A stretch of 5,726 nucleotides of DNA from DTU015 sp964406505 (GTDB lineage Bacteria > Bacillota > Sulfobacillia > Fermentithermobacillales > Fermentithermobacillaceae), in NCBI GenBank assembly GCA_964406505.1, contig CAYORX010000047.1, positions 1 through 5,726 on the forward strand. The letters are read 5' to 3'. The notes beneath the pieces were generated by a model, which was not told the DNA's origin, made no database searches, and saw nothing but the letters and a program-made list of their open reading frames with translations. Of the stretch, positions 1 through 5,726 are shown piece after piece. Positions within the stretch are counted from its first letter, which is position 1. Each line of letters starts with the position of its first letter. Position numbers and translations under genes: made by a program.

Positions 1-520
1 CAATTTCCGTTGTTCCTCTTAGAAAATCGCCGATTTCTTTTGCTGCTATGCGGTACTTTTCATTTTGGGGATGTTCATCGATAACGCTTTGAAGTTTATG
101 CGCTACTATTGCTGCGGAATAATCTTCATGTTTATACTTTCCATTCGTATTAGGGTTTATAGGCATTAGTTCCTCGCCAACGTGTGAAAAAGGCGGGTGC
201 CCCACATCGTGTAACAGGCATGCGAGCCTTATGAATTTCCTGTCATTTTCAAGCCTATTGTTATTGAACCCTAATTCTTCTATGAGGTAAGATTTGTTGC
301 CTTTAACGATTTGGTCATACATTTTGGTTGCCAAATGCATTACACCTAAAGAATGTTCAAATCGGGTATGCATTGCCCCCGGATACACCATATTGGTCCA
401 GCCCAATTGCCTGATACGGCGCAAACGTTGAAAAATGGGATGGTCTACAATATCAGTTTCCCAGCCATCTAGTTCGATGAAGCCGTAAATGGGATCGCGG
501 ATCACACGTTGTTTATTCAC
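1..520 (-). CDS. HD-domain phosphohydrolase (COG1078-like, dNTPase-related), N-terminal part, runs off left edge
   Basis: The frame is open from a GTG at 520 to the window edge, giving 173 residues. It begins MNKQRVIRDPIYGFIELDGW, the usual opening of COG1078 HD phosphohydrolases, which are relatives of dGTP triphosphohydrolases. The metal-binding HD signature is clear: His55 in TRFEHSLGV, His104-Asp105 in LLHDVGHPPFSH with His109 and His113 after it, and KHED around residues 130-133. FQRLRRIRQLG (30-40) and YPGAMHTRFEHS are also typical of the family. Known members are cytoplasmic and hydrolyse dNTPs or related nucleotides; the substrate cannot be read here. Family members usually exceed 400 residues, so more than half lies outside the window. 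The GTG start is favoured by AAAGGGG seven bases upstream and by the fit to family N-termini; I found no upstream in-frame ATG. It lies 40 bases downstream of the decayed tail of the SIR2-like gene on the same strand, so the two may share a transcript. Confidence 0.92.
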   Translation of the reverse strand, partial: MNKQRVIRDPIYGFIELDGWETDIVDHPIFQRLRRIRQLGWTNMVYPGAMHTRFEHSLGVMHLATKMYDQIVKGNKSYLIEELGFNNNRLENDRKFIRLACLLHDVGHPPFSHVGEELMPINPNTNGKYKHEDYSAAIVAHKLQSVIDEHPQNEKYRIAAKEIGDFLRGTTEI

Positions 521-527
521 TGAAATA

Positions 528-534
528 CCCCTTT
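528..534 (-). promoter_or_regulatory. Ribosome binding site for the HD gene
   Basis: AAAGGGG on the minus strand lies seven bases before the GTG at 520. It is the feature that decides for this GTG start, since no in-frame ATG was found nearby upstream. Confidence 0.6.
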
Positions 535-560
535 GCAAACGACCGGAACCCTTCGCTTAA

Positions 561-896
561 TCACCGCTTCTTTCTTTTCTTTCTACAAAAGCAGAAGGAT
601 ACCTGCAAATAGCAAGGGGGGTTCATGTGGTTTTCTAATGTCTCTTGAGAAAACTCACGCTTGTAGAATTGGGTAAGGGCTTTTTTGATTTCCACTTGAA
701 TTTCCTGGGAGGTACAGAAACTAAGGCTATCAGTATCTGAGATTTCTACGATTTTTTCTAGTGGAATTTAGATATTGCTTGGATGAAGCGGCCTATAATA
801 TAAGATATCAGGAAAAGGGACACGTAAGATATGTAAATGAAATAGGGAGCCAAGGGTTGGAATTGTTTTTAAAACGATGCCGCTGCTTTAGTATGT
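561..896 (-). pseudogene. Decayed 3' part of the SIR2-like gene
   Basis: This stretch lies directly after the SIR2 stop at 897-899 and has no intact frame, yet parts look coding. The clearest is 767-561, in the same frame as SIR2, which follows an in-frame TAA (770-768) and encodes 68 residues. They include LEKIVEISDTDSLSF, QEIQVEIKKALTQFYKREF and QETLENHMNPP, then a basic tail ending CRKKRKKR. That segment has no good start codon or ribosome binding site, so it is not a free-standing gene. Just after the SIR2 stop, a one-base frame change reads EHTKAAASF before hitting TAA in a T/A run, and another frame reads RFKNNSNPWLPISF. The simplest reading is a former C-terminal extension of the SIR2 protein broken by at least one frameshift plus nonsense changes. 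The original function of the extension is not recognisable. It could instead be the remnant of a separate gene. Confidence 0.55.
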
Positions 897-1736
897 TCAT
901 AGGCTGCTAGCGGAAAGATAGGGGTCGCTGCCTGAGAATCCGGCTATGATAATGTTTCGGCTTTTTACTCGGTCTTCGAAGTAGGATTTGGCCCAATCTG
1001 ACATATTCCAGCTAACTAAATCTTGGAATGCGATGACTAGTGTGTTGGCTTCTTCCCAGGAATAGGTTTCGGGATTTGACGGGTTTTCTTTTAAGGCGTC
1101 GTCTATGCTTCCGTGGATTTTGGCTATGTGAAACACTGATGGGTGTAGTGTCAGGCTTTTGTATGTGTTTTTGTTCAGCACCTGGAAGTATTGTTTGCAG
1201 GCTCTGGGTAACAGCTTAAGGTCTTTTTCATTTGGTATAGGGTCCATGCCTACGGCCCAGAGGGCGTGCTCTAAAGAGGAGTCGTAGTTGGTTGTCACTA
1301 TTTCTGATATGAGGCCTTCACGAGCAAGTCGTGCTATGACTAAATGTGGGTGGCTGATAATTATGGTGGATGGGTGGTTTTGGGAGCGCTCTATCATTTC
1401 TTTTAGGGTGTACCAAGGGTGTCTTTCTTCTGGTGGGTCGGCTTTTCCAAATGCGTACGAGGCTATTTTGTTTGGGTCTTTGTTTTTTAGCATGGCGTAT
1501 TGGGCTATTTCGGCTAGATCCGTGATGCTGTTTGGGGGTGATAGACCTTCGTTTTTAAGGCCGTTTTTGATTTTGCAGCTGAGATCGTTTGCCGATGGGT
1601 ACCCGGCGCTTATGGATAGGCCGCTGCCGCAAAACAGTATGGGTCTTTGTTTTATTATGGTGGTTCCGAAGTTTCGGAACGAATCCCATGTCAAAGGCTG
1701 TTCTCTCCCTTGTGTGAATCGCCATAATATTTGCAT
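897..1736 (-). CDS. SIR2-like (sirtuin-fold) protein, probably truncated at its C-terminus
   Basis: The frame encodes 279 residues carrying the SIR2 motif series. FCGSGLSISAGYPSANDL (35-52) matches the NAD-binding GAGxS...GxP loop. TTNYD (148-152) holds the catalytic-type Asn150. KIHGSID (206-212) holds His208 of the KxHGS motif. IIIAGFSGSDPY (262-273) matches the late G-(Y/F)-S-G-S-D motif. This pattern fits bacterial defence-type SIR2 domains (SIR2_2 and relatives), many of which cleave NAD+ to abort phage infection, rather than housekeeping deacetylases; I see no CxxC zinc pairs. The protein stops eight residues after GSDPY, where relatives usually continue, and coding-like sequence lies just beyond the stop, so a longer ancestral protein is likely. 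The ATG at 1736 has no ribosome binding site. A TTG at codon 15 (1694) has AGGGAGAG eight bases upstream and would give MTWDSFRNFG..., which I consider the better start. NADase activity is inferred, not shown. Confidence 0.82.
   Translation of the reverse strand: MQILWRFTQGREQPLTWDSFRNFGTTIIKQRPILFCGSGLSISAGYPSANDLSCKIKNGLKNEGLSPPNSITDLAEIAQYAMLKNKDPNKIASYAFGKADPPEERHPWYTLKEMIERSQNHPSTIIISHPHLVIARLAREGLISEIVTTNYDSSLEHALWAVGMDPIPNEKDLKLLPRACKQYFQVLNKNTYKSLTLHPSVFHIAKIHGSIDDALKENPSNPETYSWEEANTLVIAFQDLVSWNMSDWAKSYFEDRVKSRNIIIAGFSGSDPYLSASSL
1703..1710 (-). promoter_or_regulatory. Ribosome binding site favouring a TTG start for the SIR2-like gene
   Basis: AGGGAGAG on the minus strand is eight bases before an in-frame TTG at 1694-1692 (codon 15 of the longest frame). 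Nothing comparable precedes the ATG at 1736. If it is used, the protein is 265 residues and begins right before the SIR2 fold. Confidence 0.5.
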
Positions 1737-1756
1737 TAATGCTATATTACGACAGT

Positions 1757-1762
1757 ATTATA
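1757..1762 (-). promoter_or_regulatory. Possible -10 element for the SIR2-like gene
   Basis: A perfect TATAAT lies on the minus strand, about 60 bases upstream of the TTG start. The hexamer 17 bases further upstream (AATCAT) is a poor -35, so this is either a weak or activator-dependent promoter or a chance match in AT-rich DNA. Confidence 0.3.
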
Positions 1763-1800
1763 TAAGATCCTGCTAGCCCATGATTTTTGTATGTGATCTT

Positions 1801-2044
1801 ACCTAATGAAAGAATACCGGATGTGGGTGAACCAGGTAATGAGGTAAGGGGAAAAGAAGAACAATGCTCCCTGCTTAAGGGAACGCAGATAATACATCGG
1901 AAGGTAAAGAAGAAGCACTGTGGGCATGGGTGAGGTAATGGTAAGAGAGGTAGCTGAACGTTGTGGTGGGATAAGAAACGCAGTTACAGGGGTACCGGGG
2001 CAGGTAATAAATTATAAGAAATCTATCGGATGAGATTCGAGGTA
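1801..2044. other. Purine-rich gene-less segment with recurring AGGTA
   Basis: The plus strand is unusually rich in G and A, and AGGTA occurs seven times (starting at 1834, 1842, 1902, 1933, 1948, 2002 and 2040), often as GAGGTAA or CAGGTAAT. Spacing is irregular. Short open runs exist but none has a convincing start: plus-strand 1784-1930 contains ERIPDVGEPGNEVRGKEEQ, plus-strand 1920-2033 contains VREVAERCGGIRNAVTG, and a minus-strand frame contains VLLLYLPMYYLRSLKQG. No tRNA, known RNA or insertion-sequence end was recognised. It could be degraded coding DNA, part of an element I do not recognise, or non-coding. Confidence 0.35.
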
Positions 2045-2368
2045 GGAATGTGACCGTTGGGGCCTAGTGTATGAATTCGTCGTTTTGTTTTCGGTTACAT
2101 AACTATTAACTCTAAGTAGACTTCGTATTGTCTTTTCATTACACCAAGGATATGTGGATGCAGTGTTGACTTCCCGTGATATTTTAGGAATACCGGCAGG
2201 GAAAACCTTTGAACTCGTGTAATTAAGCATGAAGTTGAAGATACCTTAAGATTGCATGAGGGTGTAAACGTAAATAATTTCATGCTTTCTGTTGAAATTT
2301 TGTTGGTTTCGGCTTGATTTTGAGGAAAGTCACTAATTCCAATACAGGGCAAGGTGTGGATTAATTGA
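2045..2368 (+). other. Gene debris between the SIR2 region and the epimerase remnant
   Basis: No intact gene. Plus-strand 2103-2222 is open for 39 residues and reads like the end of a protein (FSLHQGYVDAVLTSRDILG, then IPAGKTFELV and TAA). The same frame upstream holds ECDRWGLVYEFVVLF before a stop at 2100. A second open run (2213-2314, the same frame as the epimerase remnant) holds HEVEDTLRLHEGVNVNNF. No start codon with a ribosome binding site supports either one. I do not recognise the source protein of these pieces. Close to 2350-2380, GCAAGGTGTG and GACGCTTACG could be worn traces of the epimerase AGVRYS and HAY segments, but this is only a guess. Confidence 0.35.
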
Positions 2369-2944
2369 CGCTTACGCTTTATTAATATTCTTGAAGTTTG
2401 TAGACACAATGAAATAGAGCATTTAGTTTGTGCTTCTTCAAGTTCGGTTTATGGCCCTTGGGGCAGACTGGATATGGCTTTATTTCTATTCACAAAGGCT
2501 TTTCTCAACGATGAACCAATTAAAGTGTTTAACCACAGAAAAATGAAGCGAGACTTTACTTACATTGATGATATTATTGAAGGTGTGGCTAGGGTTATCT
2601 CTAACCCTCCTAAATCCAATGATGATTTTGACAGACTAAATCCGGAGCCCGGCTCATGCTACGCGCCTTATAAGGTGTACAATATTGGCAACAACAAACC
2701 AGTGAAGCTTATGGATTTCATTGAAACCCTTGAAAAACATCTTGGCAGAAAAGCCAAGGAAGAGTTACTGCCGCTTCGAGCTGGTGATATGCCGAAGACC
2801 TATGCAGATGTTGATGGTGTCATAAAGGATATAGACTTTAGGCCTAACACTTCAATTGATGAGGGCATAGGGAAGTTTGTGGATTGGTATAGGGAGTATT
2901 ACAATAGGATGAGGTATCACCATGAAAATTCTACACGTAATTAA
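2369..2944 (+). pseudogene. UDP-glucuronate 4-epimerase (CapI type, extended SDR), N-terminally truncated with internal deletion
   Basis: The intact family enzyme, of about 335 residues, interconverts UDP-glucuronate and UDP-galacturonate for capsule or O-antigen. This open frame encodes 191 residues after a TGA at 2366-2368. It begins FINILEVCRHNEIEHLV (family: ILEGCRHN...HLVY), reaches the catalytic-Ser segment ASSSSVYG, then jumps straight to PWGRLDMALFLFTKAFL. In the family about 50 residues lie between these, including the catalytic YxxxK (usually SLYAATKK) and the segment ending FTVYG. The GxxGxxG nucleotide-binding loop is absent too, so activity is not expected. The C-terminal half is well preserved: MKRDFTYIDDIIEGVARV, YNIGNNKPVKLMDFIE, LLPLRAGDMPKTYADVD and FVDWYREYY. 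Substitutions at normally fixed sites (G to V in ILEVC, Y to C in LVCAS, P to L in GRLDM) fit relaxed constraint. An ATG at 2474 could start a 156-residue fragment, but its ribosome binding site is weak. The 3' end overlaps the next gene by 23 bases. Confidence 0.85.
2911..2915 (+). promoter_or_regulatory. Ribosome binding site of the glycosyltransferase, inside the epimerase remnant
   Basis: GAGGT lies six bases before the ATG at 2922. It sits within the last codons of the epimerase frame, so ribosomes ending on the remnant could re-initiate here. Confidence 0.6.
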
Positions 2945-4037
2945 CAATTTAGGTAGTGGTGGTGCGGAAAAACTGTTGCAGCAACTACTTCCCCTGATGC
3001 ATGAACAAGAAGACGTTGAAGTGGACTTACTGCTGCTCACTGACAAAAACAATGTATTTGAAGACGCCATTAAAAGTAAGGGTGTCAATATTCATGTGCT
3101 TTCTTGGCTGAAGCCCCGTAATCCGTTGAATGTTTTCGCTATAAGAAACTATATAATCAAGGGAAATTACGACATCATACACGCGCACTTGTTTCCAACG
3201 TTATATTGGGTCTCTCTTGCATCTAGATGTATGCCAAATAAGAGTAGACCAAAGTTAGTGTTTACCGAACACAGTACGTATAATCGACGTCGCGGAAAGA
3301 AATTTTTTAAATACATAGATAAACTGATGTACTCTTCTTATGACTCAGTTATATCTATAAGCCGCGAAGTACAAAAAAATCTTGTTACCTGGCTAGGTGT
3401 TCAGGAAGAAAAAAAATTCGTTACCATACCAAATGGTATACATGTGGAAACATTCCAGAGTGCTAAGGCTTATGCCTTAAGCGAGATTAATCCTCAATTT
3501 AGCAAACATACGAAATTGATTGGCATGGTAGGACGATTTTCGGAAGCGAAAGACCAAAAGACTTTGATACGATGTATGCAATTATTACCAGAAAATATTC
3601 ATTTACTTCTGGTGGGCGATGGGCCTCTCAAAGCAAAGTGTGAGGAATTCGTCAGGGATTTGGGAGTAGAACAGAGGGTCCATTTTCTAGGATTCAGAAA
3701 TGACGTTGCAAGAATCTTAAAAACCTGCGATATCATCGTTTTATCCTCGCATTGGGAAGGGTTTGGACTCGCTGCAGTGGAAGGAATGGCAACAGGTAAG
3801 CCTGTGATAGCGAGTGATGTGCCGGGGTTGTCAGAAGTTGTGGGGGATGCGGGAATTTTGTTTGAAAGAAGAGATTATAGAAAGCTTGCTAAACATATAG
3901 AAAGGCTAATGAACGATGTAGAAGAATTTCATAAAATTGCCAAAGCGTGTTATGAACGCTCTCTCTCTTTTGATATTTCTAATGCAGTTGATGAACATCT
4001 ACGTGTTTATGATTTTTTAGCTAGGAGTCGGAACTGA
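2922..4037 (+). CDS. Glycosyltransferase family 4 (GT-B fold), surface polysaccharide assembly
   Basis: The 371-residue protein has normal length and full domain content for a retaining GT4 enzyme. The N-terminal domain opens MKILHVINNLGSGGAEKLLQ, with the glycine-rich acceptor-side loop at 11-16; YDIIHAHLF (83-91) and FTEHSTYNRR (114-123) are typical. The linker carries IPNGI (169-173). The C-terminal donor domain has GMVGRFSEAKDQKTLI (201-216; Arg205 and Lys210 contact the donor phosphates in the family), LLLVGDGPL (228-236) and the EX7E motif in EGFGLAAVEGMATGKPVIAS (Glu279 and Glu287). There is no signal peptide or membrane span, so it should act at the cytoplasmic face of the inner membrane, adding a sugar to a lipid-linked oligosaccharide; donor and linkage cannot be read. 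The start is supported by GAGGT six bases upstream and overlaps the epimerase remnant by 23 bases. A gap of 60 bases separates it from the Wzy-like gene on the same strand. It appears intact. Confidence 0.93.
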   Translation: MKILHVINNLGSGGAEKLLQQLLPLMHEQEDVEVDLLLLTDKNNVFEDAIKSKGVNIHVLSWLKPRNPLNVFAIRNYIIKGNYDIIHAHLFPTLYWVSLASRCMPNKSRPKLVFTEHSTYNRRRGKKFFKYIDKLMYSSYDSVISISREVQKNLVTWLGVQEEKKFVTIPNGIHVETFQSAKAYALSEINPQFSKHTKLIGMVGRFSEAKDQKTLIRCMQLLPENIHLLLVGDGPLKAKCEEFVRDLGVEQRVHFLGFRNDVARILKTCDIIVLSSHWEGFGLAAVEGMATGKPVIASDVPGLSEVVGDAGILFERRDYRKLAKHIERLMNDVEEFHKIAKACYERSLSFDISNAVDEHLRVYDFLARSRN

Positions 4038-4039
4038 AT

Positions 4040-4076
4040 ATCTAAAAACCTCGTATGTAGTGATAATATTTTAGAT
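4040..4076. repeat. Short inverted repeat between the transferase and Wzy-like genes
   Basis: ATCTAAAA (4040-4047) and TTTTAGAT (4069-4076) form a perfect eight-base AT-rich inverted repeat with a 21-base spacer, just after the transferase stop. There is no GC-rich stem or T-run, so it is not a standard terminator. It may be a weak hairpin, an operator-like site or chance. Confidence 0.3.
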
Positions 4077-4097
4077 CCCCAGGAGAGGCTTTGGTTA

Positions 4098-5369
4098 ATG
4101 AAAAGTGAAAATTGGGTATCTTTTATATCAGTCTTACTTTATGCATTGTCTTGTTTAATCTTTGCCGAACCGATACGGGGTCCAATATTTCTGGCTATTG
4201 GGCTTGGAGTTTGGCTATTGGTTTATAGACAAGCTCGTAAGAATCATAGTGTTGTGTTCTCGCTGTTGACGGCTATAATGCTGAGTGTACCGTTGGCCTT
4301 TACCGACATATTCGGACAACTACGCGGAGGAACCATATTTAGTTGGTTTTATATCTTGATCATAATATTAGCGTTACACCTAGTTTTATATGGTTTGCAG
4401 AGAACAAGAATCAAGCTGACATCAATCTCAATGTTTGCATTCTTGACTGCTTTTGTTTCCACCATACCTTTGTTAGCCGCAAAAGACAGAGCGGACGGGC
4501 TTAAGCAATATATCAATATTTTTATAGTATTAATCAGCCCTGTTATTGGCAACTTGGCTAAAGATAGATTAACCGGACACGAAAAAATGAAGTTGCGTCA
4601 TACATTTGTGCGTGGAGCAATTATTGCGGGTATAGGCGTATTTGCTCAGTTTATTATGTTTTCTTTGCTAGGCAAACGGCTGGGTTATTTCAAGGCGCTA
4701 GGATCATTCAGGAATGCGTTTGGATATTTGTTTTTAGATTTTAGTTTTTTATCTCTTTATTTAAGTGCAGGCGGAATGCTGGCGTTTACGTTAAGGCAAT
4801 ATCACCGAGAAAATCGTCTCAAATATTCGATCGTAACTATTTTACTCTTAGTCGCAAGTTTAATCACATCAGCACGTACAGGTTTTGCAGCTTTCATCGC
4901 TGTGTTTGTATTGTACACGGGTTTTTACTTTTTGAGACTGATGCCAGTTATGCCAATCAGATCGGCATTATTAGTCATGGCGAATACCGTCATATTGCTA
5001 GGCGGTTATCGAGTACTTCTATACTTTAGGCCGGCAGGTTTCAGATCTGATTCGGGGCGCGGGATATTGAATGCTAGGGCTTTTGACATTTTTAAAAATA
5101 GTCCATTTACAGGTATTGGGTTCGGTTCTAGCACTTATGGCGGTACAATTCCTCATAATTTGATATACCAATCCCTGGCACAGGGAGGACTTTTATTTAC
5201 AATTCCTATTTGTTTGTTTTTTGCAATAATACTTCTTTCGTCTTTTAAGCGGAATAAAGACTTGTTCTTTGTCCTCCTTACTGTGTTAATTGGTTCTATG
5301 TTTATTCCGAATATCTTTAATTCGCGGTTTTTGTCCGCTATTCTTATACTTTTTGGATTAGGAATTTAA
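4098..5369 (+). CDS. O-antigen polymerase/ligase family membrane protein (Wzy/WaaL-like, Wzy_C)
   Basis: The 423-residue protein is strongly hydrophobic with roughly 11-13 predicted spans; clear ones lie near 7-25, 28-44, 52-72, 80-100, 108-128, 138-154, 171-192, 208-231, 243-258, 261-281, 288-306, 364-382 and 388-405. The Wzy_C-type region is recognisable from SARTGFAAF (258-266) through a periplasmic-loop-like part with GRGILNARAFDIFKNSPFTG (320-339), IGFGSS and PHNLIYQSLAQGG (352-364); the His in PHN is characteristic. Such inner-membrane proteins either polymerise undecaprenyl-linked repeat units (Wzy) or ligate the glycan to lipid A core (WaaL). Sequence alone does not separate these, but the place beside a GT4 gene favours Wzy. 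The start ATG has AGGAGAGG at 4081-4088, nine bases before it. The gene ends normally. The 155 bases to the next gene hold no convincing terminator and only one 32-residue open run without a ribosome binding site. Confidence 0.85.
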   Translation: MKSENWVSFISVLLYALSCLIFAEPIRGPIFLAIGLGVWLLVYRQARKNHSVVFSLLTAIMLSVPLAFTDIFGQLRGGTIFSWFYILIIILALHLVLYGLQRTRIKLTSISMFAFLTAFVSTIPLLAAKDRADGLKQYINIFIVLISPVIGNLAKDRLTGHEKMKLRHTFVRGAIIAGIGVFAQFIMFSLLGKRLGYFKALGSFRNAFGYLFLDFSFLSLYLSAGGMLAFTLRQYHRENRLKYSIVTILLLVASLITSARTGFAAFIAVFVLYTGFYFLRLMPVMPIRSALLVMANTVILLGGYRVLLYFRPAGFRSDSGRGILNARAFDIFKNSPFTGIGFGSSTYGGTIPHNLIYQSLAQGGLLFTIPICLFFAIILLSSFKRNKDLFFVLLTVLIGSMFIPNIFNSRFLSAILILFGLGI

Positions 5370-5512
5370 ATAATTTTAATGGTCGAAATGATTGTGACAG
5401 GGTGCAGATATCATTGCTTGCTAAAATCGATTGACGGAAACTTTAGCGAACTCCACTTTACGTTCTTGTACTATTGATGCTGATACTACGAGTTCGAGTT
5501 GAAGGGTTGCTT

Positions 5513-5520
5513 AGGAGAGG
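5513..5520 (+). promoter_or_regulatory. Ribosome binding site of the DUF2334-like gene
   Basis: AGGAGAGG, the strongest Shine-Dalgarno in the window, lies five bases before the ATG at 5526 and fixes that start. The same octamer precedes the Wzy-like gene at 4081-4088. Confidence 0.65.
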
Positions 5521-5525
5521 TGTGA

Positions 5526-5726
5526 ATGTATTTAATCAGATTGGATGATGCATCTGAATATATGGATATTGGAAAGTGGTCACGGTTGGAAAAAATGTTA
5601 GACATGTATGAAATAAAACCGGTAGTAGGGGTAATTCCGTTCAATCAAGATCCAGCATTGGTTGAAAGATATGAATGTAACGCCGAGTTTTGGGGTTTAG
5701 TTCGGGCTTGGCGAGCTAAAGGTTGG
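5526..5726 (+). CDS. DUF2334 polysaccharide-deacetylase-like protein, N-terminal part, runs off right edge
   Basis: The frame is open for 67 residues to the window end. It begins MYLIRLDDASEYMDIGKWSR, then LEKMLDMYEIKPVVGVIPFN (21-40) and FWGLVRAWRAKGW (55-67). The opening LIRLDDAS with Asp7-Asp8, followed by K(P)xVGVIPxNxD, is the characteristic start of DUF2334 proteins, members of the NodB/polysaccharide deacetylase superfamily whose paired Asp binds the metal. The next expected motif, an HG(Y)xH metal site, would lie just outside the window, so catalytic competence cannot be judged. No signal peptide is visible, suggesting a cytoplasmic enzyme, perhaps deacetylating a sugar nucleotide or lipid-linked intermediate. 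It is co-directional with the Wzy-like gene after a 156-base gap and probably belongs to the same polysaccharide cluster. Confidence 0.85.
   Translation, partial: MYLIRLDDASEYMDIGKWSRLEKMLDMYEIKPVVGVIPFNQDPALVERYECNAEFWGLVRAWRAKGW

Noticed and set aside
1288..1776. 162-codon plus-strand open frame
   Set aside because: It is antisense to the SIR2-like gene, which carries clear family motifs; the translation resembles no family and has no ribosome binding site.
904..1777. CTGCTAGC direct repeat at 904-911 and 1770-1777 flanking the SIR2 frame, as a possible target-site duplication
   Set aside because: Eight-base matches over this distance arise by chance, the inner ends show no inverted repeats, and the SIR2-derived coding signal continues past 904.
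2166..2194. TTGACT with an AATACC 17 bases downstream, as a promoter for the polysaccharide genes
   Set aside because: The -10 hexamer matches poorly and the site lies in a fragment that looks coding, so I could not support it.
2012..2409. Two overlapping minus-strand open frames of 72 and 104 codons
   Set aside because: Their composition is unlike a protein, they have no start signals, and they overlap fragments that look more coding on the plus strand.
2852..3088. 78-codon minus-strand open frame
   Set aside because: It is a shadow of the epimerase remnant and the start of the transferase gene, rich in Ser, Leu and Pro as antisense frames often are.
4349..4552. 67-codon minus-strand open frame
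   Set aside because: It is antisense to the Wzy-like membrane protein and has no independent support.
5379..5477. 32-codon plus-strand open frame between the Wzy-like and DUF2334-like genes
   Set aside because: No ribosome binding site, no recognisable motif, and the length is expected by chance.

Overview
The window appears to be bacterial and AT-rich. It looks like the edge of a surface-polysaccharide cluster (right, plus strand) next to a worn accessory segment (left, minus strand). The CapI-type UDP-glucuronate epimerase remnant, GT4 transferase and Wzy-like protein suggest a Gram-negative bacterium, possibly a gammaproteobacterium. That placement is inference from family resemblance only.

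Left part (1-1736, minus strand): transcription would run from about 1750 toward base 1. The first gene is a SIR2-like protein with NAD-binding and catalytic motifs. Its frame closes at 897, and a 3' stretch that still looks coding follows (561-896), interrupted by in-frame stops and apparent frameshifts. The SIR2 gene was therefore probably longer and has lost its C-terminal part. A partial gene for a COG1078-type HD phosphohydrolase follows 40 bases downstream of that remnant and runs off the left edge. SIR2 NADases and HD nucleotide phosphohydrolases both occur in anti-phage loci, so the pair may be a decayed defence module. This is an inference.

Middle (1737-2368): no intact gene was found. 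The stretch has a possible promoter for the SIR2 gene, a purine-rich patch with seven copies of AGGTA, and short open segments of protein-like composition separated by stops. It reads as a junction of gene debris.

Right part (2369-5726, plus strand): a broken UDP-glucuronate epimerase gene comes first. About 50 codons, including the catalytic YxxxK segment, are missing exactly between two copies of a Val-Tyr-Gly motif, and the N-terminal Rossmann half is also gone. Next come an intact GT4 glycosyltransferase that starts inside the 3' end of the remnant, an intact multi-spanning Wzy/WaaL-type membrane protein, and the start of a DUF2334 polysaccharide-deacetylase-like gene. A plausible division of labour is that the transferase builds a lipid-linked repeat unit, the Wzy-like protein polymerises or ligates it, and the deacetylase-like protein modifies it. 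The dead epimerase suggests that a galacturonate-type sugar is no longer made by this locus, unless another copy exists elsewhere.
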